Below the pieces are notes generated by a model, which saw only the letters and a program-made list of their open reading frames with translations, was not told the origin of the DNA and searched no databases. 64,000 bases of DNA from NCBI RefSeq assembly GCF_022014495.1, contig NZ_JAKLSQ010000033.1, forward strand, positions 1-64,000. Reading direction: 5' to 3'. The position numbers and the translations under genes were made by a program. The stretch is from Sandaracinobacteroides sayramensis (GTDB lineage: Bacteria > Pseudomonadota > Alphaproteobacteria > Sphingomonadales > Sphingomonadaceae). Below, in pieces: positions 25,867 through 37,532 of the stretch. Within the stretch, counting starts at the first letter, position 1; every line of letters begins with the position of its first letter.

Positions 25867-26406
25867 TCAGTCGTCCGGCCCCAGGGCGCTGTCGAGATCG
25901 CGGGGGCGGATGAAGGCCTCGATCCGGCCGGCGATCCGCTCCTCCACCCCTTCCCATCCGGAAACGGGCAGGGCGATGCGGGCGTAGGTGGCGGTCGGAT
26001 ATTTCGTTTCCGCCTCGCCGCGCAGCGCCGATCCGTCGCCTTCGGTCGCCAGCAGCAGCAGATCCTCCAGCCCCGGATTATGGCCGATCAGCAGCAGATG
26101 CTCCACTTCGCCGGGCGTCTCGCGGACGAGGTCGAACAAGGACGCCGCGGAGGCCATGTAGATGCGCTTGTCGAAATCGGGCTTCAGCCTGCCGCCCAGT
26201 CCCGTTTCCACGCCCTCGATCGTCTGCCGGATGCGCAAGGCGGGAGAGGCGACCACCCGGTCGAAATGCAGCCCGCTGTCGCGCAGCCATTCCCCCATGC
26301 GGCGGGCGGCGCGGTGGCCCCGGCCGTTCAGCGGCCGGTCGAAATCCCGCTCCACGGGATCGTCCCAGCTCGATTTCGCATGTCGCAGAAGGCTCAAGGT
26401 CTTCAT
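25867..26406 (-). CDS. sixA: SixA-type histidine phosphatase
   Basis: 179 residues of the phosphoglycerate mutase-like superfamily. The catalytic RHG-type motif is LLRHAKSSW at residues 6-14, with ARRMGEWL, VVASPALRIRQT and LLIGHNPGLEDLLL (second His). SixA removes phosphate from phosphohistidine domains, including the nitrogen PTS in E. coli. The ATG at 26406 overlaps the helicase stop (ATGA), so it is translated with the helicase. The longer frame to 26466 lies inside the helicase and is rejected. Confidence 0.88.
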   Translation of the reverse strand: MKTLSLLRHAKSSWDDPVERDFDRPLNGRGHRAARRMGEWLRDSGLHFDRVVASPALRIRQTIEGVETGLGGRLKPDFDKRIYMASAASLFDLVRETPGEVEHLLLIGHNPGLEDLLLLATEGDGSALRGEAETKYPTATYARIALPVSGWEGVEERIAGRIEAFIRPRDLDSALGPDD

Positions 26407-29129
26407 GGATCGGCGGCCGCTCCCCTGATGTCGACCTGTCCTAGGGGCGGCTCCCCGACGGCGCAATCCCTTGGTGCCAGAAAGGCCGAGAGTTCGGCCG
26501 CCACTTCGGCGAGCGGCGCGCGCCTCACCGGCACGTCGGGCGGAAAGGCGCCCAGCAGCCGCGACGGCACCGATGGCCCCAGCAGCACGAAGCCGCCGCG
26601 ATCCTGACTGGAACGGATCAGCCGGCCGAAGGCCTGCGCCAGCCGGTGCTTCACCAGCATGTCCTCATAGGCGGAGCCGCCCAGCGCCGCCCGCCGCGCG
26701 GAATGGAGGATGGTGGGCCGCGACCAGGGCACGCCTTCGAACAGCAGCAGCCGAAGCGAATCGCCGGGCACGTCCACCCCGTCGCGCAGCGCGTCGGTCC
26801 CGAACAGCGTGGCTTTCGGGTCGGCGCGGAACAGGTCCACCAGCGTGCCGGTGTCCACCGCGTCCACATGCTGGGCGAAAAGCGGCAGGCCGGCGCGGGC
26901 CATGCGGTCGGTCAGCCGGGCGTGGACGGCGCGCAGCCGGGCAATGGCGGTGAACAGCCCCAGCGTGCCGCCGCCGGCCGCCTCGATCAGCGTGGCGTAG
27001 GCATGGGCGAGCGAAGCCATGTCCCGCCGGTCGACATCGGTTGCGATCCACACCCGCGCCTGCCGGGCATAGTCGAAGGGGCTTTTCACCCGGAATACAT
27101 GCGGTTGCACCGCCAGATGCGCGGCGCCCGCCGCCGCTTCCGGCGGCTCGCCCAGCGTCGCCGAAGTCACCAGCACCCCTTGCGCCGGAGTCAGCACCGC
27201 GCCGGCCAGTGGCTTCAGCGGGTCCAGCCAGTGGCGCAGGATGCCGCAGTCGATTTCCCGCCCCTCGGCCCGCACCAATGCGAACCAGTCGACGAAGTCG
27301 GCCTCCGCCTCGCCGCCCAGCCGCGCCAGCAACCTTTGCCAGGCGCCCAACTGGTCCAGCCGCAATTGCAGCCCCTCGGCGGCGGCGCCCAGCCGGGCTA
27401 TACCGGGCTGGTCCAGCCACTCGGGCCGCTCCTCGGCGATTTCCAGCAGGCGGGATTTCAGCGTCAGCATGGCGCGGGCCATGCGCGACAGCGCCGCCGA
27501 CGCCGCATCCGCCGCTTCCGGCAGGCCGGGCGGCAGCGCGGTCACCGCTGTTTCCAGCGAGAAACCGCGCTCCTCGTCGGCGGCGTGCGTCAGCACATGC
27601 GTGCGGATGGCGGCGACCAGCCCCTCGATCGGCCCCTCCGGCTCGCCCGCCCCCACGCGGGACAGCCATTCGGCCGACGGCAGCAAAGTGGCGGCGTCCA
27701 GCACCTCCTCCAGCGCTGTGCCGCCGGGGCCGTCGTAGCTCGTCACGTCCATCAGCAGGGCCGCCAGCCCGCGCCGCAGGCCGGCGCCGCGGCTCGGCCG
27801 GTCCGGCCCCAGCAGCCAGCGGCGAAGCTCGATCGCCTCGCCGCCGGTCAGCGCGATGGAAAAGGCGCTGTCGGCCGCCGCGTGCAGATGATGGCCTTCG
27901 TCGAAGACGATCCGCCCCATGCCCTGCCCCTCAGCCCGCGCCCGCACCGCATTCGCCATCACCAGCGCATGGTTGGCGATGACGAGGCTGGCTTTCGCCC
28001 CTTCGCGCACCGAGCGTTCGATGAAGCAGCGGCGAAAATGCGGGCAGGCGGCGCGGATGCACTCGCCGCGCCGGTCGGTCAGCGCCGGCAGCGCGGAGCC
28101 GCGCCGAAACAGCCCCGGCAGCCAGCCGGGCAGGTCGCCGCCCACCATGTCGCCGTCGGCGGAAAAACGCGCCCAGCGCGCCGCCAGTTCGGCGAAGATG
28201 GCCGGCCGCCCGGCGAAGGCGCCTTGCAGCGCATCCTCCAGATTGAGCAGGCAGAGGTAATTCTCCCGCCCCTTGCGCACCACCACCAGCCCCGCCTGCA
28301 CCAGCGCCGGCAGGCTGCGCGCCGCTTCCGCCTTCAACTGCCGCTGCAAGGCGCGGGTGAAGGTGGAAAGCCAGACGGCGCCGCCCGTCTCCACCGCATA
28401 GAGGCTGGCGGGCGCCAGATAGCCCAGCGTCTTGCCGATTCCGGTGCCGGCCTCCGCCACCACCAGATTGGGCCCGTCCCGGCTTTCGCGCGGCTGGAAG
28501 GCGGTCAGCGCGGCGACGGCGAAGGCCTTCTGCCCCTCGCGCGGCTCGCGGCGGCTGCCGGCCAGACCGGAAAGCGTCTGCAACACCTCCGTCTCGCCGA
28601 AGCGCATCAGCGTCGGCGCCGGGCGGGGCGGGGCGTCCGTCCATTCCGGCAGCGCCTCGAACAGGGAAGGCGCGCGCCCGCCGCCCACCCTTTCCCCAAG
28701 CGCATCCGCCCACAGCCAGCCCTTGCGGTGCAGCCGGTCGAGGCTGTCCGCCGCGCCCGCTTTCGCCCACCAGTCGCGGGTGCCGGCCTGTTCCAGCAAG
28801 CGAGCGGCGGCCTGTTGCAGGAAGGCTGCTTCCGCCCCGCCATGGCCGGGCGCCTCCACCCCCAGCGCTTCGGCCAATCCGCCGGCGGACGGCACCAGGA
28901 ATCGCGCCGGCTGCACGAAGGCCCAAAGCTCCAGCAGGTCCATGCCGCTGGCCTCCGCCAGTCCCAGCCGCGCGGCCAGTTGCGGGGCGTTCAGCAGCAG
29001 GTGCGGGGTGTCGGCCAGCCGGCGAACCGCCTCGTTGCGGGAAATGGCGCCGGAAATCCCCTGCGCATCCGCCCGCCAGATGCCCGCATGGCTTGCGACT
29101 AGCGCGGGAATTGGCAAAGAGGCGTGCAT
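26403..29129 (-). CDS. DinG/XPD-like ATP-dependent DNA helicase
   Basis: 908 residues. A variable N-terminal domain (about 1-210) precedes a superfamily 2 iron-sulfur helicase core. Walker A is GTGIGKT, and the DEAH box is DEGH in [10 protein letters not shown]. Four cysteines around YLCLLN and [13 protein letters not shown] fit the 4Fe-4S domain of XPD/DinG enzymes. Motif VI appears as [14 protein letters not shown]. It should unwind DNA 5' to 3' during repair or replication. The ATG at 29129 overlaps the lysK ATG head to head inside one CATG; homologues start close to here ([14 protein letters not shown]), and the frame to 29225 would lie in lysK. Confidence 0.9.
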   Translation of the reverse strand: MHASLPIPALVASHAGIWRADAQGISGAISRNEAVRRLADTPHLLLNAPQLAARLGLAEASGMDLLELWAFVQPARFLVPSAGGLAEALGVEAPGHGGAEAAFLQQAAARLLEQAGTRDWWAKAGAADSLDRLHRKGWLWADALGERVGGGRAPSLFEALPEWTDAPPRPAPTLMRFGETEVLQTLSGLAGSRREPREGQKAFAVAALTAFQPRESRDGPNLVVAEAGTGIGKTLGYLAPASLYAVETGGAVWLSTFTRALQRQLKAEAARSLPALVQAGLVVVRKGRENYLCLLNLEDALQGAFAGRPAIFAELAARWARFSADGDMVGGDLPGWLPGLFRRGSALPALTDRRGECIRAACPHFRRCFIERSVREGAKASLVIANHALVMANAVRARAEGQGMGRIVFDEGHHLHAAADSAFSIALTGGEAIELRRWLLGPDRPSRGAGLRRGLAALLMDVTSYDGPGGTALEEVLDAATLLPSAEWLSRVGAGEPEGPIEGLVAAIRTHVLTHAADEERGFSLETAVTALPPGLPEAADAASAALSRMARAMLTLKSRLLEIAEERPEWLDQPGIARLGAAAEGLQLRLDQLGAWQRLLARLGGEAEADFVDWFALVRAEGREIDCGILRHWLDPLKPLAGAVLTPAQGVLVTSATLGEPPEAAAGAAHLAVQPHVFRVKSPFDYARQARVWIATDVDRRDMASLAHAYATLIEAAGGGTLGLFTAIARLRAVHARLTDRMARAGLPLFAQHVDAVDTGTLVDLFRADPKATLFGTDALRDGVDVPGDSLRLLLFEGVPWSRPTILHSARRAALGGSAYEDMLVKHRLAQAFGRLIRSSQDRGGFVLLGPSVPSRLLGAFPPDVPVRRAPLAEVAAELSAFLAPRDCAVGEPPLGQVDIRGAAADP

Positions 29130-30735
29130 GTTCACCGGACTCGAAAGCCTTTCGCCCCCAGATTTGCAAGCCCTGCGCGACGAAGCCGCCGCCAGCAAGG
29201 CCTGGCCGTTCGAGGAAGCGCGCAAGCTGATCGCCCGCTACAAGGACGGCTATCCGGAAAAAGGCGTGCTGTTCGAAACCGGCTATGGTCCGTCCGGCCT
29301 GCCGCACATCGGCACCTTCGGCGAAGTGGTCCGCACCACCATGGTGCGCCGCGCCTTCGAGTTGCTGCAACCGGGCGTGCCCACCCACCTCATCGCCTTC
29401 AGCGACGACATGGACGGGATGCGGAAAGTCCCCCCGCACCTCCCCAATCAGGAACTGTTGAAGGCCGCGCTCGACCTGCCGCTGACGGTGGTGCCAGACC
29501 CCTTCGGCACGCACGACAGCTTCGGCGCCCACAACAACGCCCGCCTGCGCGCCTTCCTCGACAGCTTCGGCTTCGACTATGAATTCCTGTCGTCGACGCA
29601 ATGCTACAAGTCGGGCCGCTTCGACGCGACGCTGCTGAAGGTGCTGGCGAAGTATGACGAGATCATGGCCGTCATGCTGCCGACGCTCGGCGCCGAGCGG
29701 CAGGCGACCTATTCGCCCTTCCTCCCCGTCTCGCCGAGCACGGGCAAGGTGCTGCAGGTGCCGATCACCGCGCGCGATGCCGCCGCCGGCACCGTCAGCT
29801 ACACAGACCCGGAGAGCGGCGAGACCGTCACCGTTCCCGTCACCGGCGGCCATTGCAAGCTGCAATGGAAGGTGGACTGGGCGATGCGCTGGGTGGCGCT
29901 AGGCGTCGATTATGAAATGGCGGGGAAGGACCTGATCGATTCGGTGGCGCTCTCCTCGAAGATCGCCCGCATCCTCGGCGCCAAGCCGCCCGAGGGCTTC
30001 AACTATGAGCTGTTCCTGGACGAGAATGGCGCCAAGATCTCGAAGACGAAAGGCAATGGCCTGACGATCGAGGAATGGCTGCGCTACGCCCCGCCGGAAA
30101 GCCTCGCCTTCTACATGTTCCAAAGCCCGCGTGCCGCGAAGAAGCTGTATCTGGGCGTGGTGCCCAAGGCGATGGACGAATATTTCCAGTTCGCCGCCGC
30201 CTGGCCGGGGCAGAGCGCCAGGGAGCGGCTGGGCAACCCCAGCTTCCATGTGCACGGTGGCCCGCCGCCCGCCTATCAGCCGCCGGTCAATTTCGCGCTG
30301 CTCCTGAACCTCGTCGCCGTCTCGGGCGCCAGCGACGCGCGGATGCTGGGCGATTTCCTGAAGCGCTACGCGCCGGGATGCGATCCCGAAGGCGATCCGC
30401 GGCTGAAGGCGATGATCGACGCCGCCATCGGCTACCATCAGGACCATGTCGCCCCCACGCTGAAGCGCCGCGCGCCGGACGCGCGGGAAAAGGCGGCGCT
30501 CGGCGAACTGGAGGCCTGGCTCGCCGCCAACCCGGCCGCCAGCGCCGAGGAGATCCAGAACGAGGTCTATGAAATCGGCAAGCGCCACCAGTTCGAACCG
30601 CTCCGGGGCTGGTTCCAGGCGCTTTACGAAATCCTGCTGGGCTCTTCGCAAGGCCCGCGCATGGGCACCTTCTTCGCGCTGTATGGCGTGGCGAACAGCC
30701 GGGCGCTGATCGCCTCGGCGCTGGACGCCGGATGA
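29128..30735 (+). CDS. lysK: Lysyl-tRNA synthetase, class I
   Basis: 535 residues of the class I enzyme found in archaea and alphaproteobacteria. The HIGH element is HIGT at residues 60-63 ([13 protein letters not shown]), and the KMSKS element is [10 protein letters not shown]. It charges tRNA-Lys. AAGAGG precedes the ATG at 29128. This ATG overlaps the divergent helicase start. The stop overlaps the next ATG (ATGA), coupling it to a secreted repeat protein. No class II LysRS is in the window. Confidence 0.95.
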   Translation: MFTGLESLSPPDLQALRDEAAASKAWPFEEARKLIARYKDGYPEKGVLFETGYGPSGLPHIGTFGEVVRTTMVRRAFELLQPGVPTHLIAFSDDMDGMRKVPPHLPNQELLKAALDLPLTVVPDPFGTHDSFGAHNNARLRAFLDSFGFDYEFLSSTQCYKSGRFDATLLKVLAKYDEIMAVMLPTLGAERQATYSPFLPVSPSTGKVLQVPITARDAAAGTVSYTDPESGETVTVPVTGGHCKLQWKVDWAMRWVALGVDYEMAGKDLIDSVALSSKIARILGAKPPEGFNYELFLDENGAKISKTKGNGLTIEEWLRYAPPESLAFYMFQSPRAAKKLYLGVVPKAMDEYFQFAAAWPGQSARERLGNPSFHVHGGPPPAYQPPVNFALLLNLVAVSGASDARMLGDFLKRYAPGCDPEGDPRLKAMIDAAIGYHQDHVAPTLKRRAPDAREKAALGELEAWLAANPAASAEEIQNEVYEIGKRHQFEPLRGWFQALYEILLGSSQGPRMGTFFALYGVANSRALIASALDAG

Positions 30736-31496
30736 TCTGGCGGGCGGCGCTTCTGGCCTTCGCGCTGGCCGGCGCCGCTCCGCTTGCCGCCGCGACCGCG
30801 GTGGAGGCTTTCGCCGTCGGCAAGTTCGCCGAGGCCGCCACCGCCGGCCGGAAGGAAGGCACGGACGCGGCGCTGATCCTGGCCGCCCGGGCCGCTTCCA
30901 CGCAAGCCGGCTGGCAGACGACGGACAAGGCGCGGGCGCAGGCTCTTCTCGACGCGGCGCGGGCCGATCTCGAAACCGTTCTGAAGCGCAGCCCCGGCAA
31001 CCTCGACGCCCTGTTCCAGCGCGGCCTCATCACCGGCTATATCGCCAAGCTGAACAGGTCCCCCGGCCTCGCGAAACAGGCGCGGCGCGATTTCGAGGCG
31101 GTTCTGGCGAAGCGCCCGGACGACTCGCTGGCGCTCGCCGCCATGGGCGGCTGGCATGGCGAGGCGGTGGCGACGCTGGGCAGGTTCCTCGCCGGCACGG
31201 CGCTGGGCGCGAAAGAGGCGGAAGCCATCCGCTATTTCGAAAAGGCCGCCGCCGGCCCCGCGGGAGACCCGGCCGTTCCGGTTTTCTACGCGACGACGCT
31301 GCTGCACCTGTCGGCCGGCAATGCCGCCCGCGCCGAGGCGCTGCTCGCCCGCGCCGCCAGGGCCCCCGCGCGCGACGGTTTCGACCGGCTGCTGCAACAA
31401 AATGCCCGCGCCCTGCTGGTGCCGCTGGCGCGCGGGGACGTGAAGGCCGCGCGAACGCTCGCCGCGAAGCTGGGGCCATTGGGCGCGCTGCGCTGA
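30732..31496 (+). CDS. Secreted TPR-like protein of unknown function
   Basis: 254 residues with a signal peptide cleaved near PLAAAT. The rest is alpha-helical, Ala-rich repeat sequence of TPR type ([51 protein letters not shown]). Probably periplasmic. The ATG overlaps the lysK stop. I do not recognise a named family; the repeats point to a protein-binding role. Codon use resembles lysK. Confidence 0.75.
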   Translation: MIWRAALLAFALAGAAPLAAATAVEAFAVGKFAEAATAGRKEGTDAALILAARAASTQAGWQTTDKARAQALLDAARADLETVLKRSPGNLDALFQRGLITGYIAKLNRSPGLAKQARRDFEAVLAKRPDDSLALAAMGGWHGEAVATLGRFLAGTALGAKEAEAIRYFEKAAAGPAGDPAVPVFYATTLLHLSAGNAARAEALLARAARAPARDGFDRLLQQNARALLVPLARGDVKAARTLAAKLGPLGALR

Positions 31497-31661
31497 AGGA
31501 CAGGCAAGTCGCGGCGTTAACCTCCTTTTTTCCCCCAAAGCCCGGTCCGGCGCTGAACCCTTTCCGGGAAATCGCCCGCTTTGCTGAATGAGGGCCCGCA
31601 TGGTGCGGCCCTTCCCGGCGCGACGCGGCGGGAGAGGAATGCCGTTACAGGGGGCAAATCG

Positions 31662-32537
31662 ATGACGAACTATATGCGCGCCACAGCGATGCTGCTGGGT
31701 GCCGCCACCATGCTCAGCGCCGCGACCGCGGCCAACGCCAGCTATTTCATCCGCCCGGTGCTGCAATATGGCCAGGGTGAAATGGTCGACGGGCTTTCCC
31801 TCAATAACCAGACGTCCGGCTCGCAGACGTTCAACGATGGCGCGACCCGGCTGGAATCGCATGTGTCCATGGCCGATGGCACCATCAAGACCTATGTCAG
31901 CTCTGACATTCCGCAGAGCAACTTCCTGATCGCCACCGCCATCTATGGCGACACCATCCGCTACACCGGCAGCTCCGACGAAGCCGTGGGCTTCTTCGTG
32001 AACTTCGACGGCTGGATCAACAGCCAGCAATATGAAATGGGCGAATATCCCAACAACAGCCGCTTCATCGGCGTGGACGCCTATTTCGCTGTCTACGAAG
32101 CCGGCACCGGCGCCACCTGGAGCGACTGGACGGTCGTGGGCAGCCAGAAGGGCAACGCCCTCTACAACAGCCGGGAATTCATCAGCTGGCAGGACAACGG
32201 CCTCGATTTCTCCGAGAGCTTCAGCTTCGAGATGGGCGACTATCTGAACCTCGAGACCAACAAATATTACGAGGTCTATGTCGCCTTCAACCTGCTGCTG
32301 CAGCCCGGCATCTACGGCGGCTCCGTCGAGATCGACTCGCTGAACACGGCGACGCTGTCGATCTTTGCCGGCGAGGGCGAAATCGGCTCGGTCTCGGGCG
32401 ACCTGCTGGGCTTCGAAAAGGCCCCGCCGCCGATCGTGCCGGGCGGCGTGCCGGAACCCGCCACCTGGGCGATGTTCATCCTGGGCTTCGGCGCCGTGGG
32501 CGCCGCCGTGCGCCGCCGCCGCTCCGTCGCGGCCTAA
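31662..32537 (+). CDS. PEPxxWA-CTERM sorting-domain protein
   Basis: 291 residues. A signal peptide ends near ANASY. The body is polar, rich in Ser, Tyr and acidic residues, and likely all-beta. The last 30 residues are a PEP-CTERM signal: VPEPATWAMFILGFGAVG, then RRRR. Such proteins are processed by exosortase and are usually linked to exopolysaccharide or biofilm matrix. GGGGGC precedes the ATG. No exosortase gene is in the window. A strong terminator follows. Confidence 0.85.
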   Translation: MTNYMRATAMLLGAATMLSAATAANASYFIRPVLQYGQGEMVDGLSLNNQTSGSQTFNDGATRLESHVSMADGTIKTYVSSDIPQSNFLIATAIYGDTIRYTGSSDEAVGFFVNFDGWINSQQYEMGEYPNNSRFIGVDAYFAVYEAGTGATWSDWTVVGSQKGNALYNSREFISWQDNGLDFSESFSFEMGDYLNLETNKYYEVYVAFNLLLQPGIYGGSVEIDSLNTATLSIFAGEGEIGSVSGDLLGFEKAPPPIVPGGVPEPATWAMFILGFGAVGAAVRRRRSVAA

Positions 32538-32555
32538 GGAAGGGCAGGGGGCCTG

Positions 32556-32583
32556 AAGGGCGGGGGGCCTGCCCCCCGCCCTT
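32556..32583. terminator. Terminator between convergent genes
   Basis: AAGGGCGGGGGG pairs perfectly with CCCCCCGCCCTT around CCTG: 12 bp with a four-base loop, then TCCCGCTT. It lies between the ends of the PEP-CTERM gene and the DUF885 gene and may serve both. Confidence 0.75.
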
Positions 32584-32589
32584 TCCCGC

Positions 32590-34413
32590 TTATTTGCCGC
32601 CGGCGGCGATCCAGCGGTCGATCTTGGCGTCCAGCACTTCCAGCGGCAGGGCGCCCGACATCAGCACCTGCTCGTGGAATTTGCGGATGTCGAAATCCTT
32701 GCCCAGCGCCTTTTCCGCGCGCTTGCGGGCGCCCTGGATGCGCAAGTCGCCCACCTTATAGGCCAGCGCCTGCGCCGGCATGGCGACATAGCGGTCCACC
32801 TCGTTCACCACATCCGTCTGCCCTTGCGACGAGTTGGCCAGCATATAGTCGATCGCCTGCTGCCGGCTCCAGCCCTTGTAGTGCAGGCCGGTGTCCACCA
32901 CCAGCCGCATGGCGCGCAGCATCTCGTCGTCCAGCCGGCCGAAATATTGATAGGGGTCGGTGAACATCCCCAGTTCCTTGCCGAGGCTTTCGGCGTAAAG
33001 CCCCCAGCCCTCGGCATAGGCGGTGTTGCCGCCGAAGCGCTGGAAGCTGGGCAGCGCCGCATTCTCCTGCGCCAGCGCAATCTGGAAATGGTGGCCCGGC
33101 GCGCCTTCGTGCAGATAGAGCGTCTCCATCCCCGGCGTGGTGCGGCTGGGCAGGTCGTAGGCGTTGAAATAGAAGATGCCCGGCCGCGACCCGTCCGGTG
33201 CGCCCGGCATGTAGGAACCGCCGGCCGAATCCTTTTCCAGGAACGGCGGATAGGGGCGGATCTCCAGCGGTGTCTTCGGCATGGTGGAGAAGAGCTTGGG
33301 CAGCGCCACATCCACCTTCTTGCCGATATCGTAATAGCCCTGCGTCAGCGCCTCGCGGCTCTGCGCCTTGAACTTCGGATCGGTGCGCAGATATTCGAAG
33401 AAAGCCTTCCGATCCCCCTTGAAGCCTACCTGCTTCATCACCCTGTCCATCTCGGCGTGGATTCGCTTCACTTCGGTGAGGCCCAGCTGGTGGATTTCCT
33501 CCGGCGTCATGTCGGTGGTGGTCTGCACGGCGACCAGATGGCGGTAAAGCTCGGGCCCGCCCGGCATCGACAGCAGCCCCGGCCTGTCGTTCCCGCGCGA
33601 GGCGGAAAGATAGGTGTCGCGGGTATAGTCGCGCAGCGCCGCGTAGCTCGGCATCACCACATCCTTCAGCTTCGCGGCATAGGCGGCGCGCAGCCGCTGC
33701 TGCTCCGCCGCCGGAATGCTGTCCGGGAAATTCTGCACCGGCATCATCAGCGGCATCTTGTCGATCCCGCCCTCCACATGCCGGTTCAGCTGGTCGAGCA
33801 CCCGCTCGGACACCAGCTTCGGCTGCACCACGCCGGCGGCGACGCCCTGCTGCATCCGCGCCAGCACGCCGTCCAGCGTGACCGCGAAGCCGTCCAGCCG
33901 CTTCAGATTGTCCTCATAATCCTTCACCGTCTTGAACGGTGCGGCGGACTGGCCCGAGAAGATGTCGGGCACGAACTGGTGCAGGCCGGTGAAATGGTCG
34001 ATCGGCCGCAGAGTGGAGGCCTTCAGGATCGCCGGCTCATAGCCTTTCAGGTCCGACGTGCGCTGCCATTTGAACACATCGTAGCTGATCTGTTCGTCCG
34101 GGCTCAGCTTCGCGCGGTCGATCCGCGCCAGCGCCGCCAGATCGGCTTCCGCCGCCGCTTTCTCGGCCGCGATATAGACGTCGCTCACATAGTCGCCGAA
34201 CTGGTCGGCGTAGCGCATGTCGCCGCGGAACAGCGCATAGAGCGGGTTGCGCTTCAGACCGGCTTCGTCGCTTTCCAGGAACAGCCGTTGCAGATTGGCG
34301 GATGGCGTGTCCACGGCGATCACCGCGGCCGGGGCATCCTTCACCTGCGCGGCGGCCGGGAAGGGCAGGGCGATTGCGGCGAGGGCAACGCCCGCCAGAA
34401 GAGTCTTCAGCAT
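32590..34413 (-). CDS. DUF885 family zinc peptidase-like protein
   Basis: 607 residues. A signal peptide ends near PAAAQ. The protein is DUF885 along its length, with the metal motif HEGAPGHHFQ, the downstream YAEGWGLYAESLG (third ligand Glu) and a final region MLANSSQGQTDVVNEVDRY. The motif is of the HExxH-like gluzincin kind, so a periplasmic metallopeptidase is likely; the substrate is unknown. The ATG at 34413 (MLKTLLAG) gives a proper signal peptide; the longer frame to 34530 lacks one at its start. Confidence 0.88.
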   Translation of the reverse strand: MLKTLLAGVALAAIALPFPAAAQVKDAPAAVIAVDTPSANLQRLFLESDEAGLKRNPLYALFRGDMRYADQFGDYVSDVYIAAEKAAAEADLAALARIDRAKLSPDEQISYDVFKWQRTSDLKGYEPAILKASTLRPIDHFTGLHQFVPDIFSGQSAAPFKTVKDYEDNLKRLDGFAVTLDGVLARMQQGVAAGVVQPKLVSERVLDQLNRHVEGGIDKMPLMMPVQNFPDSIPAAEQQRLRAAYAAKLKDVVMPSYAALRDYTRDTYLSASRGNDRPGLLSMPGGPELYRHLVAVQTTTDMTPEEIHQLGLTEVKRIHAEMDRVMKQVGFKGDRKAFFEYLRTDPKFKAQSREALTQGYYDIGKKVDVALPKLFSTMPKTPLEIRPYPPFLEKDSAGGSYMPGAPDGSRPGIFYFNAYDLPSRTTPGMETLYLHEGAPGHHFQIALAQENAALPSFQRFGGNTAYAEGWGLYAESLGKELGMFTDPYQYFGRLDDEMLRAMRLVVDTGLHYKGWSRQQAIDYMLANSSQGQTDVVNEVDRYVAMPAQALAYKVGDLRIQGARKRAEKALGKDFDIRKFHEQVLMSGALPLEVLDAKIDRWIAAGGK

Positions 34414-34523
34414 ATATTGGTCAGCCTTTGTCGATTGAGGGGCCCCTCTCTGCCAGACTGGATAATCCTGCCCGCCGCCGTCATAAAGTGGAAATAGAAG
34501 CAGGGTTCTCCCGCCCGACTCGG

Positions 34524-34552
34524 TTGACAAACGGCCCCCTTCCCCATATGTC
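34524..34552 (+). promoter_or_regulatory. Candidate promoter of rplU-rpmA
   Basis: TTGACA at 34524-34529 and TATGTC at 34547-34552 with a 17-base spacer. The site is 60-90 bases before the rplU ATG, as expected for a ribosomal-protein operon. Confidence 0.5.
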
Positions 34553-34614
34553 GCGCGCTTTCCGCGGCACCTTCGGGTTGGCCGCGTTTGCTATCTTGAG
34601 GTAAGGATTTCCAG

Positions 34615-34911
34615 ATGTTCGCGGTGGTGCGCACGGGCGGCAAGCAGTATCGGGTCGCAGCCGACGACCAGATCACGGTCGAGAAGCTGGACGGCGAAGC
34701 GGGATCGCAGATCACGCTGGGCGACGTTCTGCTCGTCGCCGACGGCGGCGAGCTGAAGGATGCCGCGAAGATCAAGGTGACCGCCGAGATCGTCGCCCAC
34801 AACAAGGGCGACAAGGTGATCATCTTCAAGAAGAAGCGCCGCCACAACTATCGCCGCAAGAACGGCCATCGCCAGCACCAGACGGTGCTGAAGATTCTCT
34901 CGATCGCGTAA
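34615..34911 (+). CDS. rplU: 50S ribosomal protein L21
   Basis: 98 residues, full length. It has the typical start [14 protein letters not shown], the basic stretch [18 protein letters not shown] and a hydrophobic end. L21 binds 23S rRNA. TAAGGA precedes the ATG. rpmA follows after 12 bases. Confidence 0.98.
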   Translation: MFAVVRTGGKQYRVAADDQITVEKLDGEAGSQITLGDVLLVADGGELKDAAKIKVTAEIVAHNKGDKVIIFKKKRRHNYRRKNGHRQHQTVLKILSIA

Positions 34912-34923
34912 GGAGCCCCTCAA

Positions 34924-35190
34924 ATGGCACATAAGAAGGCAGGCGGCTCGTCGCGTAACGGCCGCGATTCGAACGCGAAGCGCCTCGGCGTGAAGCTGTT
35001 CGGCGGGCAGGAAGCCATCGCCGGCAACATCATCGTCCGCCAGCGCGGCACCCGCTTCTATCCGGGCGTGAACGTCGGCCTCGGCCGCGACCACACGCTG
35101 TTCGCCACCGCCGACGGCCGCGTGGAATTCCACGACGGCAAGCAGGGCCGGAAATATGTCTCCGTCCGTCTGGCGGAAGCCGCCGAGTAA
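34924..35190 (+). CDS. rpmA: 50S ribosomal protein L27
   Basis: 88 residues. It opens [20 protein letters not shown], the flexible tail that reaches the peptidyl-transferase centre, followed by LGVKLFGGQ and [15 protein letters not shown]. There is no Firmicutes-type cleavable extension. GGAGCC precedes the ATG. A terminator follows. Confidence 0.98.
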   Translation: MAHKKAGGSSRNGRDSNAKRLGVKLFGGQEAIAGNIIVRQRGTRFYPGVNVGLGRDHTLFATADGRVEFHDGKQGRKYVSVRLAEAAE

Positions 35191-35213
35191 GGCGCCCGAT
35201 AGCCACGAATTGT

Positions 35214-35246
35214 GAAAGGGGTCGGGCCTGCCCGGCCCCTTTTGCG
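35214..35246 (+). terminator. Terminator of rplU-rpmA
   Basis: AAGGGGTCGGGC pairs with GCCCGGCCCCTT around CT (one T-G pair), followed by TTGCGTTT. Located 24 bases after the rpmA stop. Confidence 0.8.
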
Positions 35247-35259
35247 TTTCAGGGCATAG

Positions 35260-36324
<1,065 letters not shown>

Positions 36325-36379
36325 CGGCCTTGCCGCTTTCGCACTCGCCATCCGCCGGAGCGCGATGTAGGGCAACGCC

Positions 36380-37504
36380 GTGCCCCATCCCCGAACAGAA
36401 GCCTTTGCCAACAGCGCCCGGTTGACCGTGAAGGTCGGTTCCTCCCTTCTCATCGAAGCCGACGGGCATGTCCGCCGGCCATGGCTGGAAACGCTGGTCG
36501 CCGATCTCGCCGGGCGCCACCGGGCGGGGCAGAAGATCATTCTCGTCTCTTCCGGCGCCATCGCGCTCGGCAGCCGGCGGCTTAATCTGGCGAAGGGCGG
36601 GCGCGGCACGCTGGAAGACGCGCAGGCCGCCGCCGCCACCGGCCAGATCCTGCTCGCCGGCCTCTGGGCGGAACTGCTGGGCGCGCACGGCATCACCGCC
36701 GCGCAGATGCTGCTGACGCTGGGCGATTTCGAGGACCGGCGGCGCTTCCTGAACGTCTCCGCCACGCTCGACCGGCTGCTGAGCCTGGGCGTTCTCCCGA
36801 TCCTCAACGAGAATGATTCGGTCGCAACCGAGGAAATCCGCTTCGGGGACAATGACCGCCTCGCCGCCCGCGCGGCGCAGGCCGCCCGCGCCGACGCCCT
36901 CATCCTGCTGTCGGACATAGACGGCCTCTACACCGCCAACCCGGCGGAGGACCCGGCCGCCCAATTCATCCCCACCGTGCCCGACATCGCGGCGGTCGCG
37001 CATATGGCCAGCCGCGCCTCCTCGTCCGGCATGGGCTCGGGCGGGATGCAGGCGAAGGTGGAGGCGGCGCGCATCGCCCATGCCGCCGGCATCCCCGTGG
37101 CCATCGTGGCGGGAAAGCCGGAGCATCCGCTGGCCCGCTTCGATGAAACCGGCCATGGCACCATCTTCACCGCGCCGGACGCGCTGACGGCGCGCAAGGC
37201 CTGGCTTGCCGGACGGATGCAGGTGGAAGGCCGGCTGACGGTCGACGAAGGCGCGGTGAAGGCGCTGAAATCGGGGAAAAGCCTGCTGGCGGCCGGGATC
37301 ACCGGCATCGAAGGCCAGTTCCGCCGGGGCGATGCGGTGGACGTGCTGGACGAGGCCGGGCACCCGGTGGCGCGCGGCCTCATCGGCTATGACGCGGCCG
37401 ATGCCCGCGCAATCGCCGGCAAGCAGACGACGGCGATTGCCGAAACGCTGGGCTATGCGCCGCGCAGCGCCGTCGTCCACCGCGATCAGATGGTGATGCT
37501 TTGA
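36380..37504 (+). CDS. proB: Glutamate 5-kinase
   Basis: 374 residues. The amino-acid kinase domain has TVKVGSSLL, ILVSSGAIALGSRRL, LNENDSVATEEIRFGDND and SGGMQAKVEAARIA. A C-terminal PUA domain starts near residue 280 (KALKSGKSLLAAGITGIEG). It makes glutamyl-5-phosphate, the first step of proline synthesis. The start appears to be GTG at 36380. It is separated from proA by an opposing PEP-CTERM gene. Confidence 0.96.
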   Translation: MPHPRTEAFANSARLTVKVGSSLLIEADGHVRRPWLETLVADLAGRHRAGQKIILVSSGAIALGSRRLNLAKGGRGTLEDAQAAAATGQILLAGLWAELLGAHGITAAQMLLTLGDFEDRRRFLNVSATLDRLLSLGVLPILNENDSVATEEIRFGDNDRLAARAAQAARADALILLSDIDGLYTANPAEDPAAQFIPTVPDIAAVAHMASRASSSGMGSGGMQAKVEAARIAHAAGIPVAIVAGKPEHPLARFDETGHGTIFTAPDALTARKAWLAGRMQVEGRLTVDEGAVKALKSGKSLLAAGITGIEGQFRRGDAVDVLDEAGHPVARGLIGYDAADARAIAGKQTTAIAETLGYAPRSAVVHRDQMVML

Positions 37505-37532
37505 CGCACCCCGTCCATGGCGCTTCGAAGGT

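Noticed and set aside
26646-29102. An 818-codon plus-strand frame over the helicase
   Set aside because: Gln/Arg-rich shadow without motifs; the minus frame has the helicase motifs.
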